From contig NZ_CP112866.1 in the NCBI RefSeq assembly GCF_026410085.1, forward strand, positions 4,029,001 through 4,093,000: DNA of 64,000 nucleotides, read 5' to 3'. Both the position numbers and the translations under genes were made by a program. The notes beneath the pieces were generated by a model, which was given only the letters and a program-made list of their open reading frames with translations, did not search any database and was not told where the DNA came from. Positions 25,031 through 33,688 of this stretch are shown piece after piece; position 1 is the first letter of the stretch; every line of letters begins with the position of its first letter. This DNA comes from Pseudomonas quebecensis. GTDB taxonomy: Bacteria > Pseudomonadota > Gammaproteobacteria > Pseudomonadales > Pseudomonadaceae.

Positions 25031-27585
25031 CACCCCGCCGTTCCAGTGTTAAAGCTTGAGTCAGCCAAGGTATCCGGCGTGCAACGCAGGTCGCCGATCA
25101 TCAGGACGTTGCTCTCAATGCGCGCCTTGGACGGATCGAGTCGGAACTGGCACAGCAATTGGTTATCGCGGCGAACTTCGAGGGTGGGCGAGCTGGCGTT
25201 CATTTCCAGCGAGAAGAAGCCGTCGACCTCACTCACCCCGCGCGTGGCGTGATTGATGATGTGCAGGCCCTTGAGCGGCTTGCCTTGGGAGTCGACCATG
25301 CGCCCCAGCACCGTCACGGTCTGCATTACGCTGATCTTGCGATACTCCACGCCGCCCTTGTTCAAGTGATAGCGGGTGCGGGGTGGCTGGATAGCGGCCG
25401 ACGGCGCGTGATTGCCTTCGAAGTCGAACGCTACCGAGCTGCCCTTGTAGGCGGTGATCGGAATGAAGTTGCGCCCAGGGCGCAGGGCCACGCTGCCGCC
25501 GCTCATGTCGTCGGCCCGCAGGGCGATGTCGTCGAGGTCGGTCTCTACGTCGACGATCAGCCCGGAGCCACCGCCGTGGTACTGGCTGGTAAGCACCATC
25601 TGGCGTTGCCCCACGGCAAAGGTGCTGTCCAGGTTCAGGCCGCCGCTGAGCTCATCGTTGAATGAAGAGCGCTGGACGAAGCCGTCGCCCCGAACGAAGT
25701 CATTCTCGAAGCTGGCCATGCCGGACAGACCGACGCCGTAGGTATCGGTCGTCGCAGTGGCGGAGACGCTCTGCAGCACGTGGTCCTGCAAGTCTTTGCG
25801 GTAGGTCAGCGAGGCATTATTGTCGCGCGAGCCATCGCGGGCGGTGCGCGTGCCGATGCTGGCGGACCACTGCTCGCCCGGCGCGCCGAGGGCCAGGCTG
25901 ACGCTCAGGTCGACCCCGCGATTGCGCTGGTCGCCGGTACTGGCGGTGGCTGGTCGGTCGAACACCGACAAGCGCCAATGGGCATCGTTGTCGAACAGAC
26001 GCGTACGCTCGGTCCAGCCCAAGTCCAGGCCGACGCCCTCGACATTGCCTTCGCTGTACGAGAGACGGCCATTGATCGAGCGCAGGTTACTCAGGCGGTG
26101 GTTGACGGACAGCGACGAGTTGCTGGTCTGGCCGACGAAGACATCACGCTGGCGGATGCGCGTGCCATCGGGCAGGGTCTCGTAGGTGTTGCGGGTGTCG
26201 AGCCAACTACGGGTGTGGTTGAACACCACGCTGCCGGCACCGTAGTTGTACAGGCCGTTAAGGTCCAGGCCGGTGCCATACTTTTCGGTCCGGTAAATGT
26301 TGGCATACAGGTTGGCCTGGTCGGCGACCGTCCAGTCCACCGAAGTACCTAACTGCATGTTGTCCTTGACCTGGCGTCCGGACACGCCCAGCACCACGCG
26401 CGGGTGGGCCAGGTAGTTGACGGACACACCGGCGGTGGCGCTGCCGCTGGTCTGCTCGTCGAAGTTACTCAGCAGCTTGCTTTCCTGGCCGGCGAACAAA
26501 TTGTAGCGCCAGCGCTCTTCGTGGTTGCTCCAGTTGTTGGGCTTGTACACCAATTCCTGGGTGGTGCTGGTGATCTGGCCGTCCTCTACCAATCGCACCT
26601 CCACTTCATAGATGCCGCCAGGCAATGACCGGGTATCCAGGCTTTGCAGGCCGCTGCCAACGGCCTGGGTATTGAGCAACAGGCCATTGCGGTAAATCTC
26701 CACCGAAGCCTGGCGGCTGGCGGTGACGTAGATCGGGAACACGGCGGGCTTGGCATTATTGATCATCAAGCTGTCGGAGCTGCCGTACATCACGCCGATG
26801 GCTGTATCCGGGCTGGCGCCGAAGGTACGCAACTGGCGCGTCAGCCCTTCGGCATTGGGGGTGAAGTAGCCCAAGCGAAAGAAACGGCCTTCCAGCTCGC
26901 GCTGGGTATAAAGCGAATAAACGGCATGGTTGAGGTCTTTGTCATCCGGCCCGCTCAGTCGTGAAAACTGCATGTTCAGGGTCTGGCTCCACAAGCCCAG
27001 GCTGCTGCTGGCGTCGATGCCGAAGCGGCCGCCGACGTCCTGGTCCTGGCCACCGGTGAGATTCAACTGGTTGCGTACGATCAGACCGGTGCTGCCACCG
27101 GCAGGCAGGAAGTAATAACGCTGCGCCTTGTCGTCGCGCTCGACGTTTTCGGTGAGCAGGGAAACCGTGGAGTTTTCCAGGTTGTAATGCACGGCCATGA
27201 GCCTTTCGGGGCAGGCGCTTTCACATGTGCCCAGGGCCACGCCCTGTTTTAGGTATTCGGCCCAACGGTCGCGCTCTTCATCCTGGATCACGCTGCCGTC
27301 GTGGTCGGTAAAGTCGAGCAATGTCAGGCGGTCATCACGGGACAAGACAATCATTGCCTCGGAGACAAACTCTCTATCCAGTTCAACCCTGACCGCCAGT
27401 GGCACATCGAAAAAGTGCTCTTCAAAGTCCGCCGGCAAACCCTTTGCCTGGGATAACAAACTACGAGGTGTCGTGCCGTCGGTGGTGCCGGCCGCGAGCG
27501 CGCCGGCACAAAACAACAAGGCAAGCGCTGCCGCGATGGGAGTCATCGGGAACATGAACTGAATTCTCTGAATTTCGGACTTCAT
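25030..27585 (-). CDS. CS1-type fimbrial outer-membrane usher (CooC/CfaC/TcfC-like)
   Basis: An 851-residue usher that threads chaperone-bound subunits through the outer membrane. The hydrophobic signal region is PIAAALALLFCAGALAAG. N-terminal usher sequence (VPLAVRVELDREFVSEAMIVLSRDDR), a plug region and beta-barrel repeats (e.g. LFAGQESKLLSNFDEQTSGSATAGVSVNYL) follow, with a C-terminal E-set-like domain (VTVLGRMVDSQGKPLKGLHIIN). The ATG at 27585 has no good ribosome site and lies directly behind a hairpin; ATG 27555 or 27546 are alternatives. It is the only usher for two pilins, two adhesins and two chaperones. Confidence 0.9.
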   Translation of the reverse strand: MKSEIQRIQFMFPMTPIAAALALLFCAGALAAGTTDGTTPRSLLSQAKGLPADFEEHFFDVPLAVRVELDREFVSEAMIVLSRDDRLTLLDFTDHDGSVIQDEERDRWAEYLKQGVALGTCESACPERLMAVHYNLENSTVSLLTENVERDDKAQRYYFLPAGGSTGLIVRNQLNLTGGQDQDVGGRFGIDASSSLGLWSQTLNMQFSRLSGPDDKDLNHAVYSLYTQRELEGRFFRLGYFTPNAEGLTRQLRTFGASPDTAIGVMYGSSDSLMINNAKPAVFPIYVTASRQASVEIYRNGLLLNTQAVGSGLQSLDTRSLPGGIYEVEVRLVEDGQITSTTQELVYKPNNWSNHEERWRYNLFAGQESKLLSNFDEQTSGSATAGVSVNYLAHPRVVLGVSGRQVKDNMQLGTSVDWTVADQANLYANIYRTEKYGTGLDLNGLYNYGAGSVVFNHTRSWLDTRNTYETLPDGTRIRQRDVFVGQTSNSSLSVNHRLSNLRSINGRLSYSEGNVEGVGLDLGWTERTRLFDNDAHWRLSVFDRPATASTGDQRNRGVDLSVSLALGAPGEQWSASIGTRTARDGSRDNNASLTYRKDLQDHVLQSVSATATTDTYGVGLSGMASFENDFVRGDGFVQRSSFNDELSGGLNLDSTFAVGQRQMVLTSQYHGGGSGLIVDVETDLDDIALRADDMSGGSVALRPGRNFIPITAYKGSSVAFDFEGNHAPSAAIQPPRTRYHLNKGGVEYRKISVMQTVTVLGRMVDSQGKPLKGLHIINHATRGVSEVDGFFSLEMNASSPTLEVRRDNQLLCQFRLDPSKARIESNVLMIGDLRCTPDTLADSSFNTGTAG

Positions 27586-27588
27586 GGG

Positions 27589-27626
27589 AAAACCGGTCGA
27601 CCGACAGAAGCTGCCTGTCGACCGGT
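27589..27626 (-). terminator. Hairpin/attenuator between pilin and usher
   Basis: On the minus strand ACCGGTCGAC and GTCGACCGGT form a perfect 10-bp stem (15-base loop), followed at once by TTTT and, three bases later, the usher ATG. It probably lets most transcripts end after the major pilin and may also mask usher initiation. Confidence 0.72.
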
Positions 27627-27674
27627 ATCGCTACCCGGCAATAAAACGGTGCTTATTGCTCAGTTGGCTATGCC

Positions 27675-28166
27675 TCAAGGGGTTACACGTGGCTCGTGGT
27701 CAAACACCACGGTGTAGCTGGTGGTGAACAGACCGGCAATGCCAGCCGCTGGCTTGGCGGCAGTCACCACCATGTCGGCTTGGGTACCTGGGGTGGAGCT
27801 GGGGTCATCGACCACTTCCAGCGGCGAACCGGTGAGGGTTACGTTGTTGAAGGTGGTGGTCAGCGCGATGGAGTCGGTGCCGTTGGTCAACGACGCTGGG
27901 CCGCCTTCGATGTACGCCTTGATGGAGCCGTCGGTGTTTTTCACGTTGTAGGTGGCGCGCAGCGAACTCAGGTCACCGGTGACGGTGTTGTAGTTCATGG
28001 TTTCATCGCGACCCCAGTTCGGATCAACCGGCTGTGCATGGAACTGCTGGGTCGGAATCGTCGCCTTGATGTTGATGATGCTGGAGGCTTCACCGGCAGC
28101 GAATACGCTGGAGGAGCCGAAAGCCAGCGCCATCAATGGCAGTACGAAAGCGGTCTTCTTAAGCAT
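27675..28166 (-). CDS. CS1-type fimbrial major subunit
   Basis: A 163-residue pilin: signal peptide MLKKTAFVLPLMALAFGSSSVFA, then INIKATIPTQQFHAQPVDPNW, the typical CFA/I-CS1 N-terminal donor-strand region, and a Thr/Asn-rich body ending TSYTVVFDHEPRVTP. The start at ATG 28166 has AGG eight bases upstream; a GTG at 28187 adds seven residues and is less likely. First gene of the seven-gene minus-strand fimbrial operon and followed by an attenuator, as expected for the abundant shaft subunit. Confidence 0.9.
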   Translation of the reverse strand: MLKKTAFVLPLMALAFGSSSVFAAGEASSIINIKATIPTQQFHAQPVDPNWGRDETMNYNTVTGDLSSLRATYNVKNTDGSIKAYIEGGPASLTNGTDSIALTTTFNNVTLTGSPLEVVDDPSSTPGTQADMVVTAAKPAAGIAGLFTTSYTVVFDHEPRVTP

Positions 28167-28187
28167 TTTAAGTACCTGTTTTATCAC

Positions 28188-28691
28188 GTCAGAAAGTTAG
28201 TTGAACAACGCATTTCCGTGCGTCGCACAGCCCAATTCGAACCGGGTCTTGCGAAGCACGTAAATAGTCCCTCGAAAACCAACTTAATGAAGCCAGCCGT
28301 TTCGCATTAAAGCGTAGTAATGCACAACATGAGCAGAAGGAAAAAAATCATTAAATTCAATATGATGAATAATTACTGTAGTCCGATTACCACAACTAAT
28401 TAAGCCCAGATACTACTTATCTAATGCACTTAACTGTAAGAAATGTACTACACGCCACAGCCTGCCTGACCATTACTTGTTTTAGAGTAATAACTCCAAC
28501 TAACAACTGTAAGCGTTATTCACGAAAATGCTATTTATTTAATCGACAACTCTCGATATAGGCGCGGCTTCTCCCTGCCGTTTTCCGTTCTTCGACGCGG
28601 GGTGCGGCAGTCGATACCGCTGGTCAGACAACGTTGCCCTTTTCGTAAGATATATCTTAAGTTGTATCTAAATCAGACAGAGGCTACGACC
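28188..28691. other. AT-rich divergent regulatory region
   Basis: About 500 bp between the fimbrial operon (minus) and the PadR gene (plus). The part from 28310 to 28560 is markedly AT-rich, as is usual for fimbrial promoters silenced by H-NS/MvaT-type proteins. No gene or clear sigma-70 box is assigned with confidence. Confidence 0.55.
28646..28659 (+). promoter_or_regulatory. Perfect palindrome, probable PadR (NfeR-like) operator
   Basis: TAAGATATATCTTA is a perfect 14-bp palindrome 32 bp before the PadR start codon, followed by a partial repeat (GTTGTATCTAA). Autoregulation by the downstream repressor is inferred. Confidence 0.65.
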
Positions 28692-29240
28692 ATGAGAGAC
28701 CCTCATCATCACCGAGACCACGGTGACAGCCGCGACGGCTTCGAAAAACGCCCCGGCCGCGAACGCGGCGGACGTGGCCCACGTGTATTTGCGCCGGGTG
28801 ATCTGAAATTGCTGCTACCGGCACTGATCGCCGAGCAGCCTTGCCACGGCTATGACCTGATCCGCAAGATCGAAGCCCTGTTCGACGGTGCCTACAGCCC
28901 CAGCCCGGGCGTGATCTACCCCACGCTGACCTTCCTGGAGGAAAGCGAATTGATCAGCGGCGACGCCGAAGGCGGAAAAAAACGCTACACCATCACCGAC
29001 GCCGGCCGTCTCTTCTTGAGCGAACAAGCGGTTGCCCTCGATGGCATTCGCCTGCGCATGGACGTAAGCAAGCGCTCGCTGCGCGGGCATGATCGTCCGC
29101 CGGAAATCCACGAGGCGGTGCATAACCTGCGCCACGCCTTGCATTCGCACCACGGGCGCTGGAGCCCGGAAGAAATCGTGCGGGTCGCCGCGTTGCTCAA
29201 CGGCACCGCCCAAGCCATCGCTGACGGGAAAGCTCAATGA
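28692..29240 (+). CDS. nfeR: PadR-family regulator with His-rich N-terminus (NfeR/YqjI-like)
   Basis: A 182-residue transcription regulator. The first 30 residues are His/Arg/Asp-rich (MRDPHHHRDHGDSRDG), a likely metal-sensing tail. The winged-helix PadR domain follows (LKLLLPALIAEQPCHGYDLIRKIEALFDGAYSPSPGVIYPTLTFLEE...). In E. coli the similar YqjI (NfeR) is a nickel/iron-responsive repressor of the ferric reductase YqjH. Here the next gene is exactly such a reductase, overlapping by ATGA. The start at 28692 puts the His tail at the N-terminus. Confidence 0.82.
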   Translation: MRDPHHHRDHGDSRDGFEKRPGRERGGRGPRVFAPGDLKLLLPALIAEQPCHGYDLIRKIEALFDGAYSPSPGVIYPTLTFLEESELISGDAEGGKKRYTITDAGRLFLSEQAVALDGIRLRMDVSKRSLRGHDRPPEIHEAVHNLRHALHSHHGRWSPEEIVRVAALLNGTAQAIADGKAQ

Positions 29241-30004
29241 ATAGGCCAGTCATCCACCGCGTCACCCACGAAATCAAACGCCGCCGCCTCGACGTGCTGC
29301 GCGTTGTCGATATCACCCCACGCATGCGCCGCATCACCCTGGGCGGGCCGCAGCTGGCGGGCTTTATCAGCCTGGGCAGCGACGACCACGTCAAGCTGTT
29401 GTTCCCGCGCGACGCCGCCGAACAGGCCGCACTGGAGAGCCCGACGTTCAACATCAAGGGCGATGGCCCGCAACCGGCCATGCGCGACTACACGCCACGC
29501 CGCCATGACGCGCAACGCGGCGAACTGGACATCGACTTCGTGCTGCATGGCGACGGCCCCGCCTCCACCTGGGCCGAACAGGCCACACCCGGCCAGCACC
29601 TCTACATCGGCGGGCCAAGGGGCTCGTTGATCGTGCCCGACATATTCGACAGCTACCTGCTGATCGGCGACGAAACCGCGCTGCCGGCCATCGGTCGACG
29701 CCTGGAAGAACTGCCGGCCGGGCGCACGGTATTGGCGGTGATTGAAATCGCCGATGCGGCGGAGCAACAGCTACTGCACAGTGCAGCCAATGTGAAGGTC
29801 ATTTGGGTGGTGCGTGGCCAGGATGACCTGGTTCAGACGGTGCAGAACCTGAGGATGCCTGAGGGTTCGCTGTACTGCTTCGTGGCGACCGAAACCAAGG
29901 TGTCGCGCCAACTGCGACGGGTGCTGCTCGACACGCACCGTGTGAACGAGGAGTACCTCAAGGCTGTCGGTTACTGGCGCGCCGACGGTAGCGAAGAGGA
30001 ATAA
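29237..30004 (+). CDS. nfeF: Siderophore-interacting protein / ferric-siderophore reductase (NfeF/YqjH-like)
   Basis: A 255-residue SIP-family flavoprotein. The FAD-binding barrel includes MRRITLGGPQLAGF and MRDYTPRRHD (RxYTxR flavin motif), followed by the NAD(P)H-binding half (YLLIGDETALPAIGRRLEELPAG) and the C-terminal EEYLKAVGYWRAD typical of the family. It reduces Fe(III) in siderophores to release Fe(II) in the cytoplasm. Translational coupling to the PadR gene suggests repression under metal-replete conditions. Confidence 0.9.
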   Translation: MNRPVIHRVTHEIKRRRLDVLRVVDITPRMRRITLGGPQLAGFISLGSDDHVKLLFPRDAAEQAALESPTFNIKGDGPQPAMRDYTPRRHDAQRGELDIDFVLHGDGPASTWAEQATPGQHLYIGGPRGSLIVPDIFDSYLLIGDETALPAIGRRLEELPAGRTVLAVIEIADAAEQQLLHSAANVKVIWVVRGQDDLVQTVQNLRMPEGSLYCFVATETKVSRQLRRVLLDTHRVNEEYLKAVGYWRADGSEEE

Positions 30005-30083
30005 CTCGTCCCTCCAGAACAGAGGATGATCCAATCCCGATAGCAGCATGTCAGCCAACGATGAACCGGCTGACATGCCCAGA

Positions 30084-30710
30084 TCAGAGCGATGGCGACC
30101 GCAAAGACTTGTCCACCCCCACCACCACTGCCGCAATCAGCACAAACCCCGCCAGAATCCCCCCGGCATTCACGAATACCTGGGGATAACCCAGCGTACT
30201 CACGTCGATGAACGGGTACTGATATTGCCCGAGCAGATCGCCACGCAGCAGCGCGTAGCCGAAATACACCAGCGGGTAGATCACCCACAGGCCGATGTGC
30301 GTAAAGCGCAACTGCCCCTTGGGCACGTACCGCCACCAATACACCGCGAACAGCACGGGCATGACGTCGTGCAGCAGTTCGTCGGCAATGAATTGGAAAC
30401 CTTCGGGCTGCCACAAATGCCGCAGCAACAGGTTGTAGGCCAGGCCCACCACCACGATGCTCACCGCGATGCCACTGCTCACCGCTGGCGCGAGAAAAAA
30501 TCGCCGCGCCGCCGAGGGGCGATTGACCAGGGCATAGCTGAGCACCACCACCGCCAGGGTATTGGTCAACACGGTGAAGAAACTGAAAAAGTTGATCAGC
30601 CCACCCATCAGGCTGGCGCCGGACGTCCAGCGCGAATAGAAAATCAGGTACTGCTGAATCGCCAGGCCCACCCAGCCGGCCAGTGCCGCTGCCGCCGCAT
30701 ACCGCTTCAT
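30084..30710 (-). CDS. Pr6Pr family membrane protein
   Basis: A 208-residue inner-membrane protein with about six hydrophobic helices. It shows the Pr6Pr-type features: FFSFFTVLTNTLAVVVLSY in the second helix, a conserved DELLHDVMPVLFAVYWW and WVIYPLVYFGYALLRG, then YPFIDVSTLGY. Biochemical function is unknown. The VF530 gene lies four bases upstream on the same strand, so the two may be co-transcribed. Confidence 0.8.
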   Translation of the reverse strand: MKRYAAAAALAGWVGLAIQQYLIFYSRWTSGASLMGGLINFFSFFTVLTNTLAVVVLSYALVNRPSAARRFFLAPAVSSGIAVSIVVVGLAYNLLLRHLWQPEGFQFIADELLHDVMPVLFAVYWWRYVPKGQLRFTHIGLWVIYPLVYFGYALLRGDLLGQYQYPFIDVSTLGYPQVFVNAGGILAGFVLIAAVVVGVDKSLRSPSL

Positions 30711-30714
30711 GGGT

Positions 30715-30948
30715 TCAATCCAACGGTGGTTTGGTGCGCATCAGCTTCACGTATAGCCCTTCGACTTTTTCCCGCGCCCATGGGGTTTTGCGCAGGAAGG
30801 TCAGGCTCGACTTGATGCTCGGGTCGCTCTTGAAACAGCGAATATCAATGCGCTCGGCCAGGCCTTGCCATTCGTAATGCTCCACCAATGTGGTGAGGAT
30901 GTGTTGCAGGGTGACGCCATGGAGAGGGTCGTTGCTTGTCGCGGTCAT
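30715..30948 (-). CDS. VF530 family protein (DUF2132)
   Basis: A 77-residue protein matching VF530/DUF2132: [60 protein letters not shown]. The family is small, conserved and described as possibly DNA-binding. The start ATG at 30948 matches the usual family N-terminus; a longer reading from 30984 does not. Confidence 0.86.
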   Translation of the reverse strand: MTATSNDPLHGVTLQHILTTLVEHYEWQGLAERIDIRCFKSDPSIKSSLTFLRKTPWAREKVEGLYVKLMRTKPPLD

Positions 30949-31039
30949 GCCAGGCCTATGAAGAATCGGGTCGGAAGGGTGCACACCTTATCACCCCGTC
31001 AGACCAGGTAAAAAAGTTCCCGTTCCCTGGCAAAAAGAG

Positions 31040-31056
31040 ATGTTATATTGTAACTA
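31040..31056 (+). promoter_or_regulatory. Zur box
   Basis: ATGTTATATTGTAACTA agrees with the Zur consensus RTGTTATAWTATAACAT at about 14 of 17 positions, and a further TATAAC follows at 31055. It lies about 40 bp before the TonB-receptor start, as expected for a zinc-repressed promoter. Confidence 0.72.
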
Positions 31057-31097
31057 TAACTTTCAAATCTTTTCGTCGCTTTTCCAAGGAATGTCCG

Positions 31098-33116
31098 ATG
31101 TCCCTCCCCTCCTTCTGGCGCTTGACCCCACTCGCCGCCGCGCTGCTGATCTGCACCGAAACCCACGCCCTTGAGCTGCCAACCCAGGTGGTCACCGGCA
31201 ACCCGCTGGGCAGCGAACAACTGGCCTCGCCCACTACCGTGCTGGAGGGCGATGAACTGACCCTGCAGCAAAAAGGCAGCCTGGGTGAAACCCTGAATAA
31301 ACAGCCGGGGGTGTCCTCGTCGTACTTTGGTCCAGGTGCGAGCCGGCCGATCATTCGCGGCCAGGATGGCGACCGCATTCGCCTGCTGCGCAATGGCGTG
31401 GGCGCGCTGGATGCGTCGTCGCTGTCCTACGATCATGCGGTGCCGCTGGACCCGGTCAATGTGGAGCGCATTGAAATCGTGCGCGGCCCGGCGGCGCTGT
31501 TGTATGGCGGCAGCGCCATCGGTGGCGTGGTCAATACTTTCGACAACCGCATCCCCACCGAAGCCATTGAAGGTATCCAGGGCGCCGGTGAGCTGCGCTA
31601 CGGCGGCGCGGACACCACCCGCAGCAGCGCCGGCAGATTGGAGGCCGGCAACGGTGCGTTCGCTCTGCACCTGGACGCCAGCGCGCGGGCGTTCAACGAC
31701 CTGAAAATCCCCGGCGACGCACGCAGCCGGCACGCACCGGACAGCGACGACGGCCCCAGCAGGAACGGTCGCCTGGGCAACAGCGACGGGCGTCAGGACG
31801 GCGGCGCGGTGGGCGGTTCCTACACCTGGGACGACGGCTACGCCGGGCTGTCCTACAGCAACTACGACAGCAACTACGGCTCGCCCGCCGAACAGGACGT
31901 GCGTATCCGCATGCAGCAGGATCACTACGCTTTCGCGTCGCAGATCCGCAACCTGCAGGGGCCGTTCACCTCGGTAAAACTCGACGCGGGCTACACCGAT
32001 TACGAACACCGCGAAATCGAAGGCGGCGAGACCGGCACCGTGTTCAAGAACAAAGGCTACGAAGCCCGAGTGGAAGCGCGGCACCAGCCGATCGGGCCGC
32101 TCAATGGTGTGGTCGGCGCGCAGGTGACGCGCAACGAGTTCTCGGCCCTGGGCGAAGAAGCCTTCGTGCCGCAAACCGACACCACCGCTGGCGCGCTGTT
32201 TATCCTCGAAGAACTGCAGGCCACCGAACGCCTCAAGCTCAGCCTTGGCGGGCGCCTGGAGCACACCCAGGTCGACCCCGACGCCAAAGGCAACGCACGT
32301 TTCGCCGGCGCCGACCAAAGCAATACCTTCACCGCCGGCAGCCTGTCGTCAGGCGCGGTGTATACGCTGACGCCGATCTGGTCCCTGGCCGCGACCCTGG
32401 GCTATACCGAACGGGCGCCGACATTCTATGAGCTGTACGCCAACGGTGCGCACGTCGCCACCGGTACCTTTGAATTGGGCGACGCCAACCTGAAAAAAGA
32501 AAAAGCCGTGTCCAGCGACCTGGCGCTGCGTTTCGACAATGGCACTCACAAGGGCAGCTTCGGCGTGTTCTACAGCCACTTTTCCAATTACATCGGTTTG
32601 TTGGGCACCGGTCGTACGCTGAACGACGAAGGTGAAGAAGATCCGACGGGCATCCCCGAGTACGAATACTCCGGTGTGCGTGCGCGATTCGCCGGCTTCG
32701 AAGCCCAGGATCACTGGAAACTCGGCGAAAGCGCCTACGGCAAGTTTGCGCTGGAATTGTCAGGCGATTACACCCGCGCCACCAATCTGGACACCGGCGA
32801 AGCCTTGCCGCGCATTGCGCCATTGCGCCTGAACAGCGGCCTGCTGTGGGAACTGGACCGCTGGCAGGCGCGCATCGACGTGGAACACGCCGCCGGCCAG
32901 GGCCGCGTACCGGATAACGAAAGCGGCACCGACGGCTACACCACCCTGGGCGCCAGCGCCGGTTACCGCTTCAATGTCGGCACCAGCCAGTGGCTGGCAT
33001 TCGTGAACGGCGAAAACCTCACCAATCAGACCGTGCGCTATGCCAGCTCGATCCTGCGCGACATCGCCCCGGCACCGGGCCGTAGCGTGCAGGTGGGCGT
33101 TCGCACGACCTTTTAA
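31098..33116 (+). CDS. TonB-dependent outer-membrane receptor, likely zinc (ZnuD-like)
   Basis: A 672-residue receptor. The ATG at 31098 gives the signal MSLPSFWRLTPLAAALLICTETHA. The plug domain has TVLEGDELTLQQKGSLGETLNKQPGVSSSYFGPGASRPIIRGQDGDRIRLL and VERIEIVRGPAALLYGGSAIGGVVN; the barrel ends with VQVGVRTTF, a C-terminal Phe typical of outer-membrane barrels. A His/Asp-containing loop (RSRHAPDSDDGPSRNG) could bind metal. The Zur box upstream and the shape of the plug point to zinc uptake; a heme or copper substrate cannot be excluded. Confidence 0.86.
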   Translation: MSLPSFWRLTPLAAALLICTETHALELPTQVVTGNPLGSEQLASPTTVLEGDELTLQQKGSLGETLNKQPGVSSSYFGPGASRPIIRGQDGDRIRLLRNGVGALDASSLSYDHAVPLDPVNVERIEIVRGPAALLYGGSAIGGVVNTFDNRIPTEAIEGIQGAGELRYGGADTTRSSAGRLEAGNGAFALHLDASARAFNDLKIPGDARSRHAPDSDDGPSRNGRLGNSDGRQDGGAVGGSYTWDDGYAGLSYSNYDSNYGSPAEQDVRIRMQQDHYAFASQIRNLQGPFTSVKLDAGYTDYEHREIEGGETGTVFKNKGYEARVEARHQPIGPLNGVVGAQVTRNEFSALGEEAFVPQTDTTAGALFILEELQATERLKLSLGGRLEHTQVDPDAKGNARFAGADQSNTFTAGSLSSGAVYTLTPIWSLAATLGYTERAPTFYELYANGAHVATGTFELGDANLKKEKAVSSDLALRFDNGTHKGSFGVFYSHFSNYIGLLGTGRTLNDEGEEDPTGIPEYEYSGVRARFAGFEAQDHWKLGESAYGKFALELSGDYTRATNLDTGEALPRIAPLRLNSGLLWELDRWQARIDVEHAAGQGRVPDNESGTDGYTTLGASAGYRFNVGTSQWLAFVNGENLTNQTVRYASSILRDIAPAPGRSVQVGVRTTF

Positions 33117-33688
33117 AAATCCGAGGCTCTTGTGGTGAAGGGGCCGGCCTCGCGCGAGGCAAGCTCGCTCACCACAAAAAAATCGCTTCTTTTCAGCAAA
33201 GAAAATGTAGACACCCGTGCTGTGCGCTGTGGGAGGGGGCTTGCCCCCGATGGCCATCGAGTCTCACAGGCTGACCCACAACGGTGTGGTGAGCGGGCTT
33301 GCCACGCGCGGGGGAAGTTCGTTCGCCATTCAACTCAAGGCTGAAACCACCGTGTATGCAGCGACGTTCTGTCACTGTTACCAAATCGGAAATGATGCAT
33401 CTTGCGATTTGCGCTTTCTCTCGGCGCGTCATCTCTTTATCCTTGCCGCAACAAACTGAAACGTTTCACGCCTGCGGTCGATCCCATCTTGCCGAATATC
33501 TCCCATACCCAAGACAGCGCTGTCTTATCTCGACCTGCGCCTGGGGTTCAATCGCCCGCCGGTGGATAACCCGCGCCATCCCCCACAAAAACCGAAATAA
33601 CGCTGAACCAAGCCCGCGCCGAATCGTCATCTACAGTGAGTGAAGCACGGGGTTACACAACTATTCCAACGTCACGGAGAAACACACT
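33117..33688. other. Intergenic region with REP elements
   Basis: 572 bp without a gene. REP-type cores occur at 33125-33177 (GTGGTGA...CTCACCAC), 33228-33255 (GTGGGAGGGGGCTTGCCCCC) and 33283-33310. The remainder to 33688 should hold the gcd promoter; I cannot pick out its boxes with confidence. Confidence 0.6.
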
